Positions 1 to 7,003 of a stretch of 7,851 bases of DNA are shown here, in pieces (within the stretch, counting starts at the first letter, position 1; each line of letters begins with the position of its first letter). The translations under genes and the position numbers were made by a program. The DNA is from Fidelibacterota bacterium (GTDB lineage Bacteria; Marinisomatota; Marinisomatia; Marinisomatales; Marinisomataceae): contig DTWI01000171.1 of NCBI GenBank assembly GCA_012963075.1, forward strand, positions 1 through 7,851, in the 5' to 3' direction. The notes under the pieces were generated by a model that was not told where the DNA came from, did not search any database, and saw nothing but the letters and a program-made list of their open reading frames with translations.

Positions 1-498
1 AGAAGTCTTGGTGAAGCCTTGCGAAGAATTAATGAAGGCGCTGCTTTAATTAGAACAAAGGGAGAAGCTGGAAGTGGAAATATTGTTGAAGCGGTTAGAC
101 ATATGAAAATGATTGTTTCTGAAATTCAACAACTTAAAAATTGTAATAAGAAAGAATTAGAAAATAAATCAAAAGAAATGAAAGTTCCACTAGACTTAAT
201 TAAATTTGTTTCTGAAAACGGAAAATTACCAGTTCCTAATTTTGCAGCAGGAGGAATAGCAACGCCTGCTGATACTTCATTGATGATGCAATTAGGCGCT
301 GAATCAGTTTTCGTCGGATCAGGAATTTTCAAAAGTGATGATCCAAAAGAAAGAGCATATGCTATTGTTGAAGCAGTTACTCATTTTGATAATGCCAAAG
401 AGATTTTAAATGCATCTTATAAATTAAAAGATGCAATGAAGGGCTTAGAAATTTCAGAGATTCCTGAAGACCAATTGTTGCAAAAAAGAGGAGATTAA
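1..498 (+). CDS. pdxS: Pyridoxal 5'-phosphate synthase subunit PdxS (3' part, start missing)
   Basis: Synthase subunit of the DXP-independent vitamin B6 pathway. It condenses ribose 5-phosphate, glyceraldehyde 3-phosphate and ammonia from PdxT into PLP in the cytoplasm. The reading frame is open from base 1, so the window holds the last 165 residues of a protein usually near 295. Visible family signatures are RTKGE (Lys at residue 20 of the fragment, matching the second active-site lysine, Lys149 of the B. subtilis enzyme), [10 protein letters not shown], the phosphate-binding stretch [12 protein letters not shown], and [10 protein letters not shown]. The C-terminal tail ends QKRGD. The first catalytic lysine (Lys81 in B. 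subtilis) lies upstream of the window. A TTG at base 19 is an internal Leu codon, not the start. pdxT follows after 2 bases, the usual pdxST order. Identification is secure. Confidence 0.97.
   Translation, partial: RSLGEALRRINEGAALIRTKGEAGSGNIVEAVRHMKMIVSEIQQLKNCNKKELENKSKEMKVPLDLIKFVSENGKLPVPNFAAGGIATPADTSLMMQLGAESVFVGSGIFKSDDPKERAYAIVEAVTHFDNAKEILNASYKLKDAMKGLEISEIPEDQLLQKRGD
487..494 (+). promoter_or_regulatory. Ribosome binding site of pdxT
   Basis: The purine stretch AGAGGAGA lies inside the last codons of pdxS, 6 bases before the ATG at 501. It is a good Shine-Dalgarno match and fixes that start, which also gives the standard PdxT N-terminus (MIGVLAIQGN). Confidence 0.75.
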
Positions 499-500
499 AA

Positions 501-1064
501 ATGATTGGAGTCCTTGCTATTCAAGGAAATTTTTCCTCTCATATCCAAATCTTAAATAAACTTGGTTATGATTCAAAATTGGTCAAATCTTCCAAAGATT
601 TAGATGATATTGATGGTTTAATTATTCCCGGTGGAGAATCAACAACAATGACTAAACTAATTGCCAGAGAAAATAGGTTTGCAAAGTCTATTAAATCATT
701 TTCAAAGGAACATCCTATTCTTGGGACATGTGCTGGACTAATCTTAATGTCAAAAAATAGTTTTGATGATAAAGTTATCAATTTTGGTATTATTGATATT
801 GAATCAGAAAGAAATGCTTATGGAAGACAAGTTCATTCTTTTGATACAAGGTTAGACTTAGATTACAATTCAAAAAATACTTCTTTTATGGCATCTTTTA
901 TTAGAGCTCCTAAAATTTCCAAAGTGGGAAAAAATGTCCAAGTAATTTGTAATCATGACGATATTCCTGTTGCAGTTAAACAAGGAATGCATTTTGCTAC
1001 AACATTTCATCCTGAACTACAAAATGAAGTGCTTATACATCAATTATGTTTTGGAGGTGAATAA
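501..1064 (+). CDS. pdxT: Pyridoxal 5'-phosphate synthase glutaminase subunit PdxT
   Basis: Class I glutamine amidotransferase of 187 residues, a normal length. It hydrolyses glutamine and passes ammonia to PdxS within the PLP synthase complex. The catalytic triad is visible: nucleophile Cys77 in GTCAGL, and His170 and Glu172 in FHPEL. The substrate-binding loop PGGESTTM (43-50) and the family hallmark RNAYGRQVHSF (104-114) are intact. No residue expected for function is missing. It follows pdxS by 2 bases and abuts dxs with no gap. Its last codons carry the ribosome binding site for dxs, so the three genes are probably translated from one message. Confidence 0.97.
   Translation: MIGVLAIQGNFSSHIQILNKLGYDSKLVKSSKDLDDIDGLIIPGGESTTMTKLIARENRFAKSIKSFSKEHPILGTCAGLILMSKNSFDDKVINFGIIDIESERNAYGRQVHSFDTRLDLDYNSKNTSFMASFIRAPKISKVGKNVQVICNHDDIPVAVKQGMHFATTFHPELQNEVLIHQLCFGGE
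1053..1060 (+). promoter_or_regulatory. Ribosome binding site of dxs, inside the end of pdxT
   Basis: GGAGGTGA, the strongest Shine-Dalgarno match in the window, overlaps the codons for the C-terminal Gly-Gly-Glu of PdxT. It sits 4 bases before the dxs ATG at 1065 and supports that start. Confidence 0.8.
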
Positions 1065-2939
1065 ATGGGTTTAAAATATTTACCCTATATTAAATCTCCA
1101 AAAGATTTAAAGAATTACTCAAAAAAGGAATTAGAAGCTATTTCTAGTGAATTAAGAGAATATATTATTTCAACTGTAAGCGAAATTGGTGGACATTTAG
1201 CATCAACGTTGGGGGTTATTGAACTTACTACGGTACTTCATTATATTTACAACGCACCTGATGATAAAATTGTTTGGGATACTGGACATCAAGCATATGC
1301 CCACAAAGTACTTACAGGAAGATTCGAATCTCTCAAGACTATTAGAAAATATAAAGGCTTAAATCCATTTTTGAAGCAAAGTGAAAGTGAATACGATGTT
1401 TTTGGTGCAGGACATGCTTCAACATCAATTTCTGCTGCATTAGGAATCGCATCTGCACGAGATTTAAATAACCAAAATTTTAAAGTTATTAGCATTATTG
1501 GTGATGGCGCATTAACAGGAGGTTTGTCATATGAAGCAATTAATAATGCTGGAAGTTTAAAGAAACAATTATTAGTTATTTTGAATGACAATGAAATGTC
1601 AATTAGTCCTAATGTAGGAGCTATAAGGAATTACCTTAGAAAGATTTCTACAAATAGAGTTTATAATTATGTAAGAAACAAAGTTGGAAAAATTTTAGGT
1701 AGTCTCCCAAAACAATTAAATTTTATTGGCACATTTGTAAGAAGAGTTGAATTAAGCATTAAGAACTTCATATTTCCTATTACAATTTTTGAAGATCTGG
1801 GTTTTAGATATTTTGGTCCCATTGATGGACATAATATCAATACACTGATCAATACATTAGAAAATATTAAAGATTTACCTGGTCCTATTGTTTTACATAT
1901 TATTACAAAGAAGGGGAAAGGATTAGATATTGCAGAAAATGATCCAGTTAAATATCATGGAATAAAAGGACAAAATGGAAATAAAGATAAATCGATAACA
2001 AGCTCACCACCAATCTTTCAAAATGTTTTTGGATCTTTGTGTTGTGACCTTGCAGAAGAAAATGAAAATATAGTCTGTATTACTGCTGCCATGAAGGAAG
2101 GAACTGGTTTGGTAGATTTTTCAAAAAAATTTCCAGATAGATTCTTTGATGTTGGTATTGCAGAAGCCCATGGGACTACATTTGCTGCCGGTCTTTCAAC
2201 AGGTAAAAAAATACCTATTGTTGCAATATATTCAACTTTTCTTCAGCGTGCTTATGACCAAGTTATACATGATATAGCAATCCAGAAATTACCAGTAATT
2301 TTTTGTTTAGATCGATCTGGTTTAGCGGGAGAAGATGGTGCTACGCATCATGGAGCATTGGATATATCATATATGCGCTGTATTCAAGGAATGACCGTTA
2401 CTGCTCCTAAAGATGGAAATGAATTAAGAGATTTATTACACACCGCCATTGATAATAAAACTGGTCCATTTAGTATAAGGTATCCAAAAGATTCCTCCAT
2501 TATATTTAATGAAGGAATTTCTGGAAAAGTTATTAAAATTGGTAGCTGGGAAGTATTGAATCATGGAAATAATGTAGTAATTTTAGCTGTTGGATCTATG
2601 GTTAACAAAGCTACTGATATTGCAAAGAAATTAGAAAATAATAATATGAGTTGTGAAGTTGTAAATTGCAGGTTTATAAAACCTATGGATGAGCATTATT
2701 TAAATAATTCTCTTAGAAATTTTTCTAAGATTATTACTCTTGAAGAAGGAGTAGTAAATGGTGGTTTTGGAGAAGGAATTGCTGCCTGGTTATCTGATAA
2801 AAAAGCCAAAAATGATCTATTAAATATTGGTCTACCTAATAATTTTGTTGATCATGGTCCAAGAAAAGTTTTACTTGAAGAAGTTGGTTTAGATTCTGAA
2901 TCTTTAACCGAAAAAATTTTGAGTTTTATAAATAATTAG
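1065..2939 (+). CDS. dxs: 1-deoxy-D-xylulose-5-phosphate synthase
   Basis: Thiamine diphosphate enzyme that joins pyruvate and glyceraldehyde 3-phosphate to make DXP. This is the first step of the MEP isoprenoid pathway, and DXP is also a thiamine precursor. At 624 residues it is a typical length. It shows the N-terminal GGHLASTLGVIEL (His44), WDTGHQAY (His75), GHASTSIS, and the ThDP/Mg motif GDGALTGG (146-153) ending at N160-N161. The pyrimidine-domain glutamate is Glu367. The substrate residues follow in order: Tyr389, Arg395 (FLQRAYDQ), Asp424 and His428 (GEDGATHH), and Arg472 (IRYPK). One departure is AEAHG (366-370) where most family members have AEQHA: the catalytic Glu and the His are kept, and Gln is Ala. 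It starts directly after the pdxT stop. PdxST makes PLP without DXP, so here Dxs should serve isoprenoids and thiamine, not vitamin B6. Confidence 0.97.
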   Translation: MGLKYLPYIKSPKDLKNYSKKELEAISSELREYIISTVSEIGGHLASTLGVIELTTVLHYIYNAPDDKIVWDTGHQAYAHKVLTGRFESLKTIRKYKGLNPFLKQSESEYDVFGAGHASTSISAALGIASARDLNNQNFKVISIIGDGALTGGLSYEAINNAGSLKKQLLVILNDNEMSISPNVGAIRNYLRKISTNRVYNYVRNKVGKILGSLPKQLNFIGTFVRRVELSIKNFIFPITIFEDLGFRYFGPIDGHNINTLINTLENIKDLPGPIVLHIITKKGKGLDIAENDPVKYHGIKGQNGNKDKSITSSPPIFQNVFGSLCCDLAEENENIVCITAAMKEGTGLVDFSKKFPDRFFDVGIAEAHGTTFAAGLSTGKKIPIVAIYSTFLQRAYDQVIHDIAIQKLPVIFCLDRSGLAGEDGATHHGALDISYMRCIQGMTVTAPKDGNELRDLLHTAIDNKTGPFSIRYPKDSSIIFNEGISGKVIKIGSWEVLNHGNNVVILAVGSMVNKATDIAKKLENNNMSCEVVNCRFIKPMDEHYLNNSLRNFSKIITLEEGVVNGGFGEGIAAWLSDKKAKNDLLNIGLPNNFVDHGPRKVLLEEVGLDSESLTEKILSFINN

Positions 2940-2941
2940 TC

Positions 2942-4528
2942 ATGAATAGAAAAAAAAATACAAGAAAATATAATTTTGATACTATTAGCGGTAATAAACT
3001 AAAGGAATATTATAGCTCTCAAGATGATGACATTAATCCTGGAGAATTTCCATATACTCGTGGAATTCATAGTAATATGTATAGAGGGAAATTATGGACA
3101 ATGAGACAATTTTCTGGATTTAGTACACCTGAAGAGACCAATAAAAGATATAAGTATTTGTTGAAAAATGGACAAACTGGTCTTTCTGTTGCATATGATA
3201 TGCCAACATTAATGGGATATGATCCTGATCATGAATTGTCAGTAGGTGAAGTTGGTGTTTGTGGTGTTAATGTTTCTTCTCTCGAAGATATGGAAACATT
3301 ATTTAAAGGTATTGATTTAGAAAAAATTTCTATATCACAGACAATTAATGGTCCTGCAATCATTTTATTTGCTTTCTATGTTGCATTGGCAAAGAAAAAT
3401 AAAATAGATATTAGCAAATTAAGAGGAACTTTACAGAATGATGCCTTAAAAGAATATATGGCTCAAAAAGAATGGATTTTCCCTCCATCTCCTTCAGTAA
3501 AATTGGTGGTAGATGTAATTGAATTTTGTTCTAAAAATATGCCTTTATATAATCCTGTGTCAATTAGTGGTTATCATATTAGAGAGGCTGGTTCAACTGC
3601 TGCACAAGAATTGGCATTTACTCTAAATAATGGATTTACTTATATAGATGAATGCTTAAAAAGAGGTTTAAAAATTGATGATTTTGCACATCGATTATCT
3701 TTCTTTTTTAATTCCCATATTGATTTTTTTGAAGAGATTGGAAAATATAGAGCTGCTAGAAGAATGTGGGCGAATAAGCTTAAGAATCAATATAAAGCAA
3801 GAAACGAAAATTCATTAAAATTAAAGTTTCATACTCAAACAGCAGGTTGTTCTTTAACAGCACAACAGCCTGAAAATAATATTGTAAGAACCGCATATGA
3901 AGCAATGGCTGCCGTATTAGGTGGTACAAATTCGTTACATACAAATTCTTTAGATGAAACATTGGCTCTTCCTTCTGAAAAAGCGGTTAAAATTGCATTA
4001 AGAACTCAACAGGTTCTTGCATATGAAACAGGAGTTGCAAGCGTAGCCGATCCTTTAGGAGGTTCATGGTATATTGAGGATATAACAAATCGAATTGAAA
4101 AAGAAGCAAATAAATATTTTGAAATTATTAAAAGATTAGGTGGAACAATTAATGCTATCGAAGAAGGATATTTCCAAAAAGAAATTGCTGATTCTGCTTC
4201 AATATATCAAGAATCGATTGATACAAAAGATAGAATTATTGTTGGAATAAATGATTTTATTGAAAAAGATGAAAAACTTGATATTGAAATTCTAAAGATT
4301 TCTAAAAAGGCTCAAAAAATCCAAGAAAAGAAAATTGAAATACTAAAAAAGAATCGCAATGCAAAAAACTTAAATATAAAAATGAAAAAATTGAGAAATG
4401 CTTGTGAAAATAATTTAAATTTAGTTCCTTATTTGGTTTTAGTTGCTGAAGAGGGAGCAACAATTGGAGAAATTGTTGAAGTAATGAAAAATGTTTATGG
4501 AGAATGGGAAGAATCATTTGGTATTTAA
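2942..4528 (+). CDS. Coenzyme-B12 acyl-CoA mutase, large (substrate-binding) subunit; methylmalonyl-CoA mutase family with isobutyryl-CoA-mutase-like pocket
   Basis: The 528-residue TIM-barrel subunit of a split adenosylcobalamin-dependent mutase that rearranges acyl-CoA carbon skeletons by a radical route. Family landmarks in order are FPYTRGIHSNMYRG (36-49), WTMRQF (52-57), TGLSVAYDMPTLMGYD (79-94), LQNDALKEYMAQKEW (164-178), SGYHIREAG with Tyr211 and catalytic-type His212, FHTQTAG (296-302), AQQPENN, GGTNSLHTNSLDETLALP and DPLGGSWY. The polypeptide stops at the end of the barrel (GEWEESFGI). It has no DxHxxG cobalamin-binding domain, so a separate small subunit must exist elsewhere. By spacing, Phe57 and Gln175 match P. 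shermanii MCM Tyr89 and Arg207, which contact the methylmalonyl carboxylate; isobutyryl-CoA mutase has Phe and Gln there. Residue 85 is Tyr where MCM (Phe117) and IcmA have Phe. The N-terminal arm is short, but an in-frame TAA at 2933-2935 makes 2942 the only plausible start. No clear Shine-Dalgarno is seen. Family membership is firm and the substrate is inferred. Confidence 0.9.
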   Translation: MNRKKNTRKYNFDTISGNKLKEYYSSQDDDINPGEFPYTRGIHSNMYRGKLWTMRQFSGFSTPEETNKRYKYLLKNGQTGLSVAYDMPTLMGYDPDHELSVGEVGVCGVNVSSLEDMETLFKGIDLEKISISQTINGPAIILFAFYVALAKKNKIDISKLRGTLQNDALKEYMAQKEWIFPPSPSVKLVVDVIEFCSKNMPLYNPVSISGYHIREAGSTAAQELAFTLNNGFTYIDECLKRGLKIDDFAHRLSFFFNSHIDFFEEIGKYRAARRMWANKLKNQYKARNENSLKLKFHTQTAGCSLTAQQPENNIVRTAYEAMAAVLGGTNSLHTNSLDETLALPSEKAVKIALRTQQVLAYETGVASVADPLGGSWYIEDITNRIEKEANKYFEIIKRLGGTINAIEEGYFQKEIADSASIYQESIDTKDRIIVGINDFIEKDEKLDIEILKISKKAQKIQEKKIEILKKNRNAKNLNIKMKKLRNACENNLNLVPYLVLVAEEGATIGEIVEVMKNVYGEWEESFGI

Positions 4529-4531
4529 AAA

Positions 4532-4939
4532 ATGAATAAAATTTATACATCATTAATATTGGTTTTTGCTTTAGCTGTTTTGTGGACTATATATCTTACA
4601 AATATTAAAGAAGACAAAAATATTACTACTCGTTATTATACAATTAAAGAACTTATTCTAGAAGATCAATCACTTCCCAATGTTAAAGTAGGAGGCCTTA
4701 TCAAACCAAATTCAATTAATATTAGCGAATCTAATAGATTAGAAGTATGGTTTTATGTATATCAAGGGCAAGATAGTCTGAAGGTATATTATAATGGAAC
4801 AAGACCAGACCTATTTAAAGACGATGCTGAAGTTATAGTCGCCGGAACATTTGATAATAATTTAATTGTGGCAACTGAACTTCAAACAAAATGTGCTTCT
4901 AAATATGAAGGTGATCTAAAAAATATAAATACTATATAA
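4532..4939 (+). CDS. ccmE: Cytochrome c maturation haem chaperone CcmE, CxxxY type
   Basis: A 135-residue membrane-anchored chaperone that carries haem covalently on the outer face of the cytoplasmic membrane and hands it to CcmF. One N-terminal membrane anchor spans about residues 5-23. The OB-fold beta domain follows, with KVGGLIKP (52-59), YNGTRPDLFKDDAEVIVAGTF and the strand leading to the haem site. That site reads KCASKYEGD: Cys121 and Tyr125, a CxxxY motif. The classical E. coli-type protein has HxxxY at this place (His130). The Cys form is established for archaea, Desulfovibrio and other bacteria using the variant System I without CcmH. The tail after Tyr125 is only 10 residues. It starts 3 bases after the mutase stop without an obvious Shine-Dalgarno, and its TAA overlaps the ccmF ATG by one base (TAATG). 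Confidence 0.95.
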   Translation: MNKIYTSLILVFALAVLWTIYLTNIKEDKNITTRYYTIKELILEDQSLPNVKVGGLIKPNSINISESNRLEVWFYVYQGQDSLKVYYNGTRPDLFKDDAEVIVAGTFDNNLIVATELQTKCASKYEGDLKNINTI

Positions 4940-6927
4940 TGATATCTCAAATTGGAAGTTTAGCTTTAAATATTGCAAGTGGCTTAATCTTATCTACTTT
5001 TTTCTTTCTATTTTATTATCGTTTTACTAAGAATAAGATTTTTATTGATTTATCTGAACGTGCTATTATTGCTACATGCTTGTCTATAATTTTATCTACG
5101 ATTTGTCTTTTGAATGAATTATTGATTAGTAATTTTAATTTACAATATGTAGCACAATATACAAGCTATGAAACTCCTATGTTTTTTAAAGTTACATCTT
5201 TATGGGCTGGTCAGGCAGGTTCACTACTTTTCTGGTCATTCATTATGTCAATATATTCATTAATCTATATCTTATCTACCTTGAGGAAAATCAAAGAACT
5301 AAGATATCATTCGTATTTAATTTTTGCTTTTATTTTTGGGTTTTTTCTCACTTTATCAAATTTTATAGCGAATCCTTTTGAACTAGTTTCCTCGGATATT
5401 ATTGTTCAAAATGGAAATGGTCTTAATCCTTTGTTACAAAATGTAACAATGGCGATACATCCACCCATTCTTTATCTAGGTTTTGTTGGTACTAGCATTA
5501 TTTTTGTGATGACATTATCTGCTCTGATTGCAAATGAAATAAATCATAAATGGATTAGTTCTATAAGGTTGTGGGCACTTATTATTTGGACATTTTTGTC
5601 AGCGGGAATTATCTTAGGTGGTTATTGGGCATATAATGAGCTTGGATGGGGTGGATATTGGGCCTGGGATCCTGTAGAAAATTCTTCTTTAATGCCTTGG
5701 CTTATGCTAACTGCATTTATTCATTCATCAATTATACAAGAAAAAAGAGGTATGTTAAAAACATGGAATGTTCTTTTAGCGTCTTCAACATATTTGTTTG
5801 TGATTCTTGGAACATTTATTACTAGAAGTGGAATTATCTCATCAGTCCATTCTTTTACTGCTGAATCACTGGGTCCTTTGTTTTTTACTTTTCTATTATC
5901 ATTAATATTGTTAACAGGTTTTTGGTTTTTCAAACGATATCATCTATTAAGATCAAGAGATAAAATTGAATCTTTTACATCAAGAGAAGGAGGGTTCTTA
6001 TATAATAATCTAATTTTATTAATTATGTGTTTTATTATCTTATGGGGTACCTTGTTTCCCATTATATCAGAGGCTTGGGATGGAAATAAAATTCATATAG
6101 GTGCAAGCTATTTTAATCAATTAAATGTACCTATTGGGATTGTGCTTTTATTTTTAATGGGAATTGGACCTCTATTATCTTGGAAGAATACATCTAGTTC
6201 TACATTAATTTCGAATTTGAGTATTCCAATGATTTTTAGTTTTATTTCAGGATTATTTTATATGATTTTCACCGATGAATTTAAGATTTATCCGTTTATC
6301 ACATCTATGGGAATCGTATTTACATTAACATCAATTATGGGAGAACTGAAAAAATCATTTAAAAGTTCATATAGTAACAATAACTCACTTCCTAAAGCAC
6401 TTCTACAACTTTTGTCCAAAAATCGTCATAAGAATGGAGGGTACATAGTTCACATTGGTATAACATTGTTGTTTGTTGGATTTGTTGGAAGAGCATTCGA
6501 AGTAGAAAAAGAATTTGTATTGAGCCCAGGTGAAACAATTTATTTTGCAAATCATGTATTTAGACTAAATAATGTTACAAGCGAAGAAAGAGATAACCAT
6601 TATGCATTTATTAGCGATATGGATGTACTTGATGCTAATAATAGTAATGCTTACATAACAACTTTGTATCCTGAAAAAAGAATTTATTTTCATCGGAATC
6701 CAGATCCTGAAAAACGTCAACCTCATAGTGAACTAGATATTTATCGTACAATGAGTAAAGATATTTATTCTATATTTTCATCATATGATGCTCAAAAAAA
6801 AGAAGCATATTTTAAAATTATGATTAATCCTCTTGTTAATTGGGTGTGGATTGGAGGTATCGTGATAGTATTTGGAGCTTTATTTGCATTCTGGCCATCT
6901 TCAAGGAGAAATTATGGAACTATTTAA
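4939..6927 (+). CDS. ccmF: Cytochrome c haem lyase CcmF
   Basis: A 662-residue polytopic membrane protein, normal for the family, which receives haem from CcmE and ligates it to the CxxCH thiols of apocytochromes. The WWD haem-handling domain is clear at 226-249 (GGYWAYNELGWGGYWAWDP, then VEN). All four functional histidines have counterparts: His174 (AIHPP) and His304 (SVHSF), the periplasmic pair flanking WWD, and His262 (AFIHSS) and His505 (YIVHIG), the membrane pair thought to bind a b-type haem. LGTFITRSG and LMPWL are also conserved. The N-terminal motif reads LWAGQAGSLLFW (88-99), with Ala93 where I would expect Glu (HEGS or QEGS). A soluble outer-face region lies at about 515-630, before the last membrane helix (about 632-650). 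The start shares one base with the ccmE stop. The only purine-rich stretch upstream (AAGGTGAT, 4908-4915) is too far away, so translational coupling is likely. Confidence 0.97.
   Translation: MISQIGSLALNIASGLILSTFFFLFYYRFTKNKIFIDLSERAIIATCLSIILSTICLLNELLISNFNLQYVAQYTSYETPMFFKVTSLWAGQAGSLLFWSFIMSIYSLIYILSTLRKIKELRYHSYLIFAFIFGFFLTLSNFIANPFELVSSDIIVQNGNGLNPLLQNVTMAIHPPILYLGFVGTSIIFVMTLSALIANEINHKWISSIRLWALIIWTFLSAGIILGGYWAYNELGWGGYWAWDPVENSSLMPWLMLTAFIHSSIIQEKRGMLKTWNVLLASSTYLFVILGTFITRSGIISSVHSFTAESLGPLFFTFLLSLILLTGFWFFKRYHLLRSRDKIESFTSREGGFLYNNLILLIMCFIILWGTLFPIISEAWDGNKIHIGASYFNQLNVPIGIVLLFLMGIGPLLSWKNTSSSTLISNLSIPMIFSFISGLFYMIFTDEFKIYPFITSMGIVFTLTSIMGELKKSFKSSYSNNNSLPKALLQLLSKNRHKNGGYIVHIGITLLFVGFVGRAFEVEKEFVLSPGETIYFANHVFRLNNVTSEERDNHYAFISDMDVLDANNSNAYITTLYPEKRIYFHRNPDPEKRQPHSELDIYRTMSKDIYSIFSSYDAQKKEAYFKIMINPLVNWVWIGGIVIVFGALFAFWPSSRRNYGTI
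6903..6909 (+). promoter_or_regulatory. Ribosome binding site of the 29-codon membrane ORF
   Basis: AAGGAGA lies in the last codons of ccmF, 4 bases before the ATG at 6914. It is one of the three clear Shine-Dalgarno matches in the window. It is the main sequence evidence that the tiny ORF downstream is translated. Confidence 0.65.
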
Positions 6928-7003
6928 CCAAATTTTTATTTTCTCATTTTGTTTAATAATTGTTTTGTATGTTTTCTATCCACTATTAAAAAAAATGAAA
7001 TAA
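6914..7003 (+). CDS. 29-residue single-helix membrane microprotein, CcmI-TM1-like (tentative)
   Basis: A tiny ORF that overlaps the end of ccmF by 14 bases, and whose TAA overlaps the ccmA ATG by one base (TAATG). It begins MELFNQ, has one hydrophobic helix at about residues 7-24, and ends YPLLKKMK. The acidic N-terminus and lysine-rich C-terminus predict N-out, C-in topology. The helix followed by Tyr/Trp-Pro-Leu-Leu-basic resembles the first transmembrane segment of CcmI (the N-terminal part of E. coli CcmH), here without any TPR or second helix. A CcmD-like role, stabilising the CcmABC complex, is an alternative, since CcmD is also a small single-span protein with a basic C-terminus. Its strong Shine-Dalgarno and exact fit between ccmF and ccmA argue that it is real and not debris. 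The function is inferred from position and shape only. Confidence 0.6.
   Translation: MELFNQIFIFSFCLIIVLYVFYPLLKKMK

Noticed and set aside
19..21. TTG as a start codon for pdxS
   Set aside because: The frame is open to base 1 and residues before the TTG (RSLGEA) match the PdxS family. The gene simply begins upstream of the window.
1289..1591. Antisense open frame of 100 codons inside dxs
   Set aside because: It mirrors the dxs coding frame. The product shows no recognisable domain, and the sense strand is a fully conserved enzyme here. Other antisense frames at 126-332, 566-781, 1667-1852, 3780-3962, 4302-4553, 5721-5933 and 6936-7157 were rejected for the same reason.
2711..2730. Perfect inverted repeat TCTTAGAAATTTTTCTAAGA (9-base arms), possible hairpin or operator
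   Set aside because: It lies inside dxs, codes for conserved-context residues near the C-terminal domain, is AT-rich, and has no T-tract or gene end next to it. Chance is likely at this base composition.
6785..6793. Long A runs (also near 2948-2955 and 6987-6995) as possible programmed frameshift sites
   Set aside because: The reading frames pass through them intact, giving normal family lengths and conserved sequence on both sides. Such runs are expected in AT-rich coding DNA.
6949..7002. Longer ccmA beginning at ATG 6949, adding 18 residues
   Set aside because: The extra residues (MFNNCFVCFLS...) are out-of-frame reading of the membrane microprotein and match no CcmA N-terminus. ATG 7003 gives the standard MLEVKNLSK start and a TAATG overlap.
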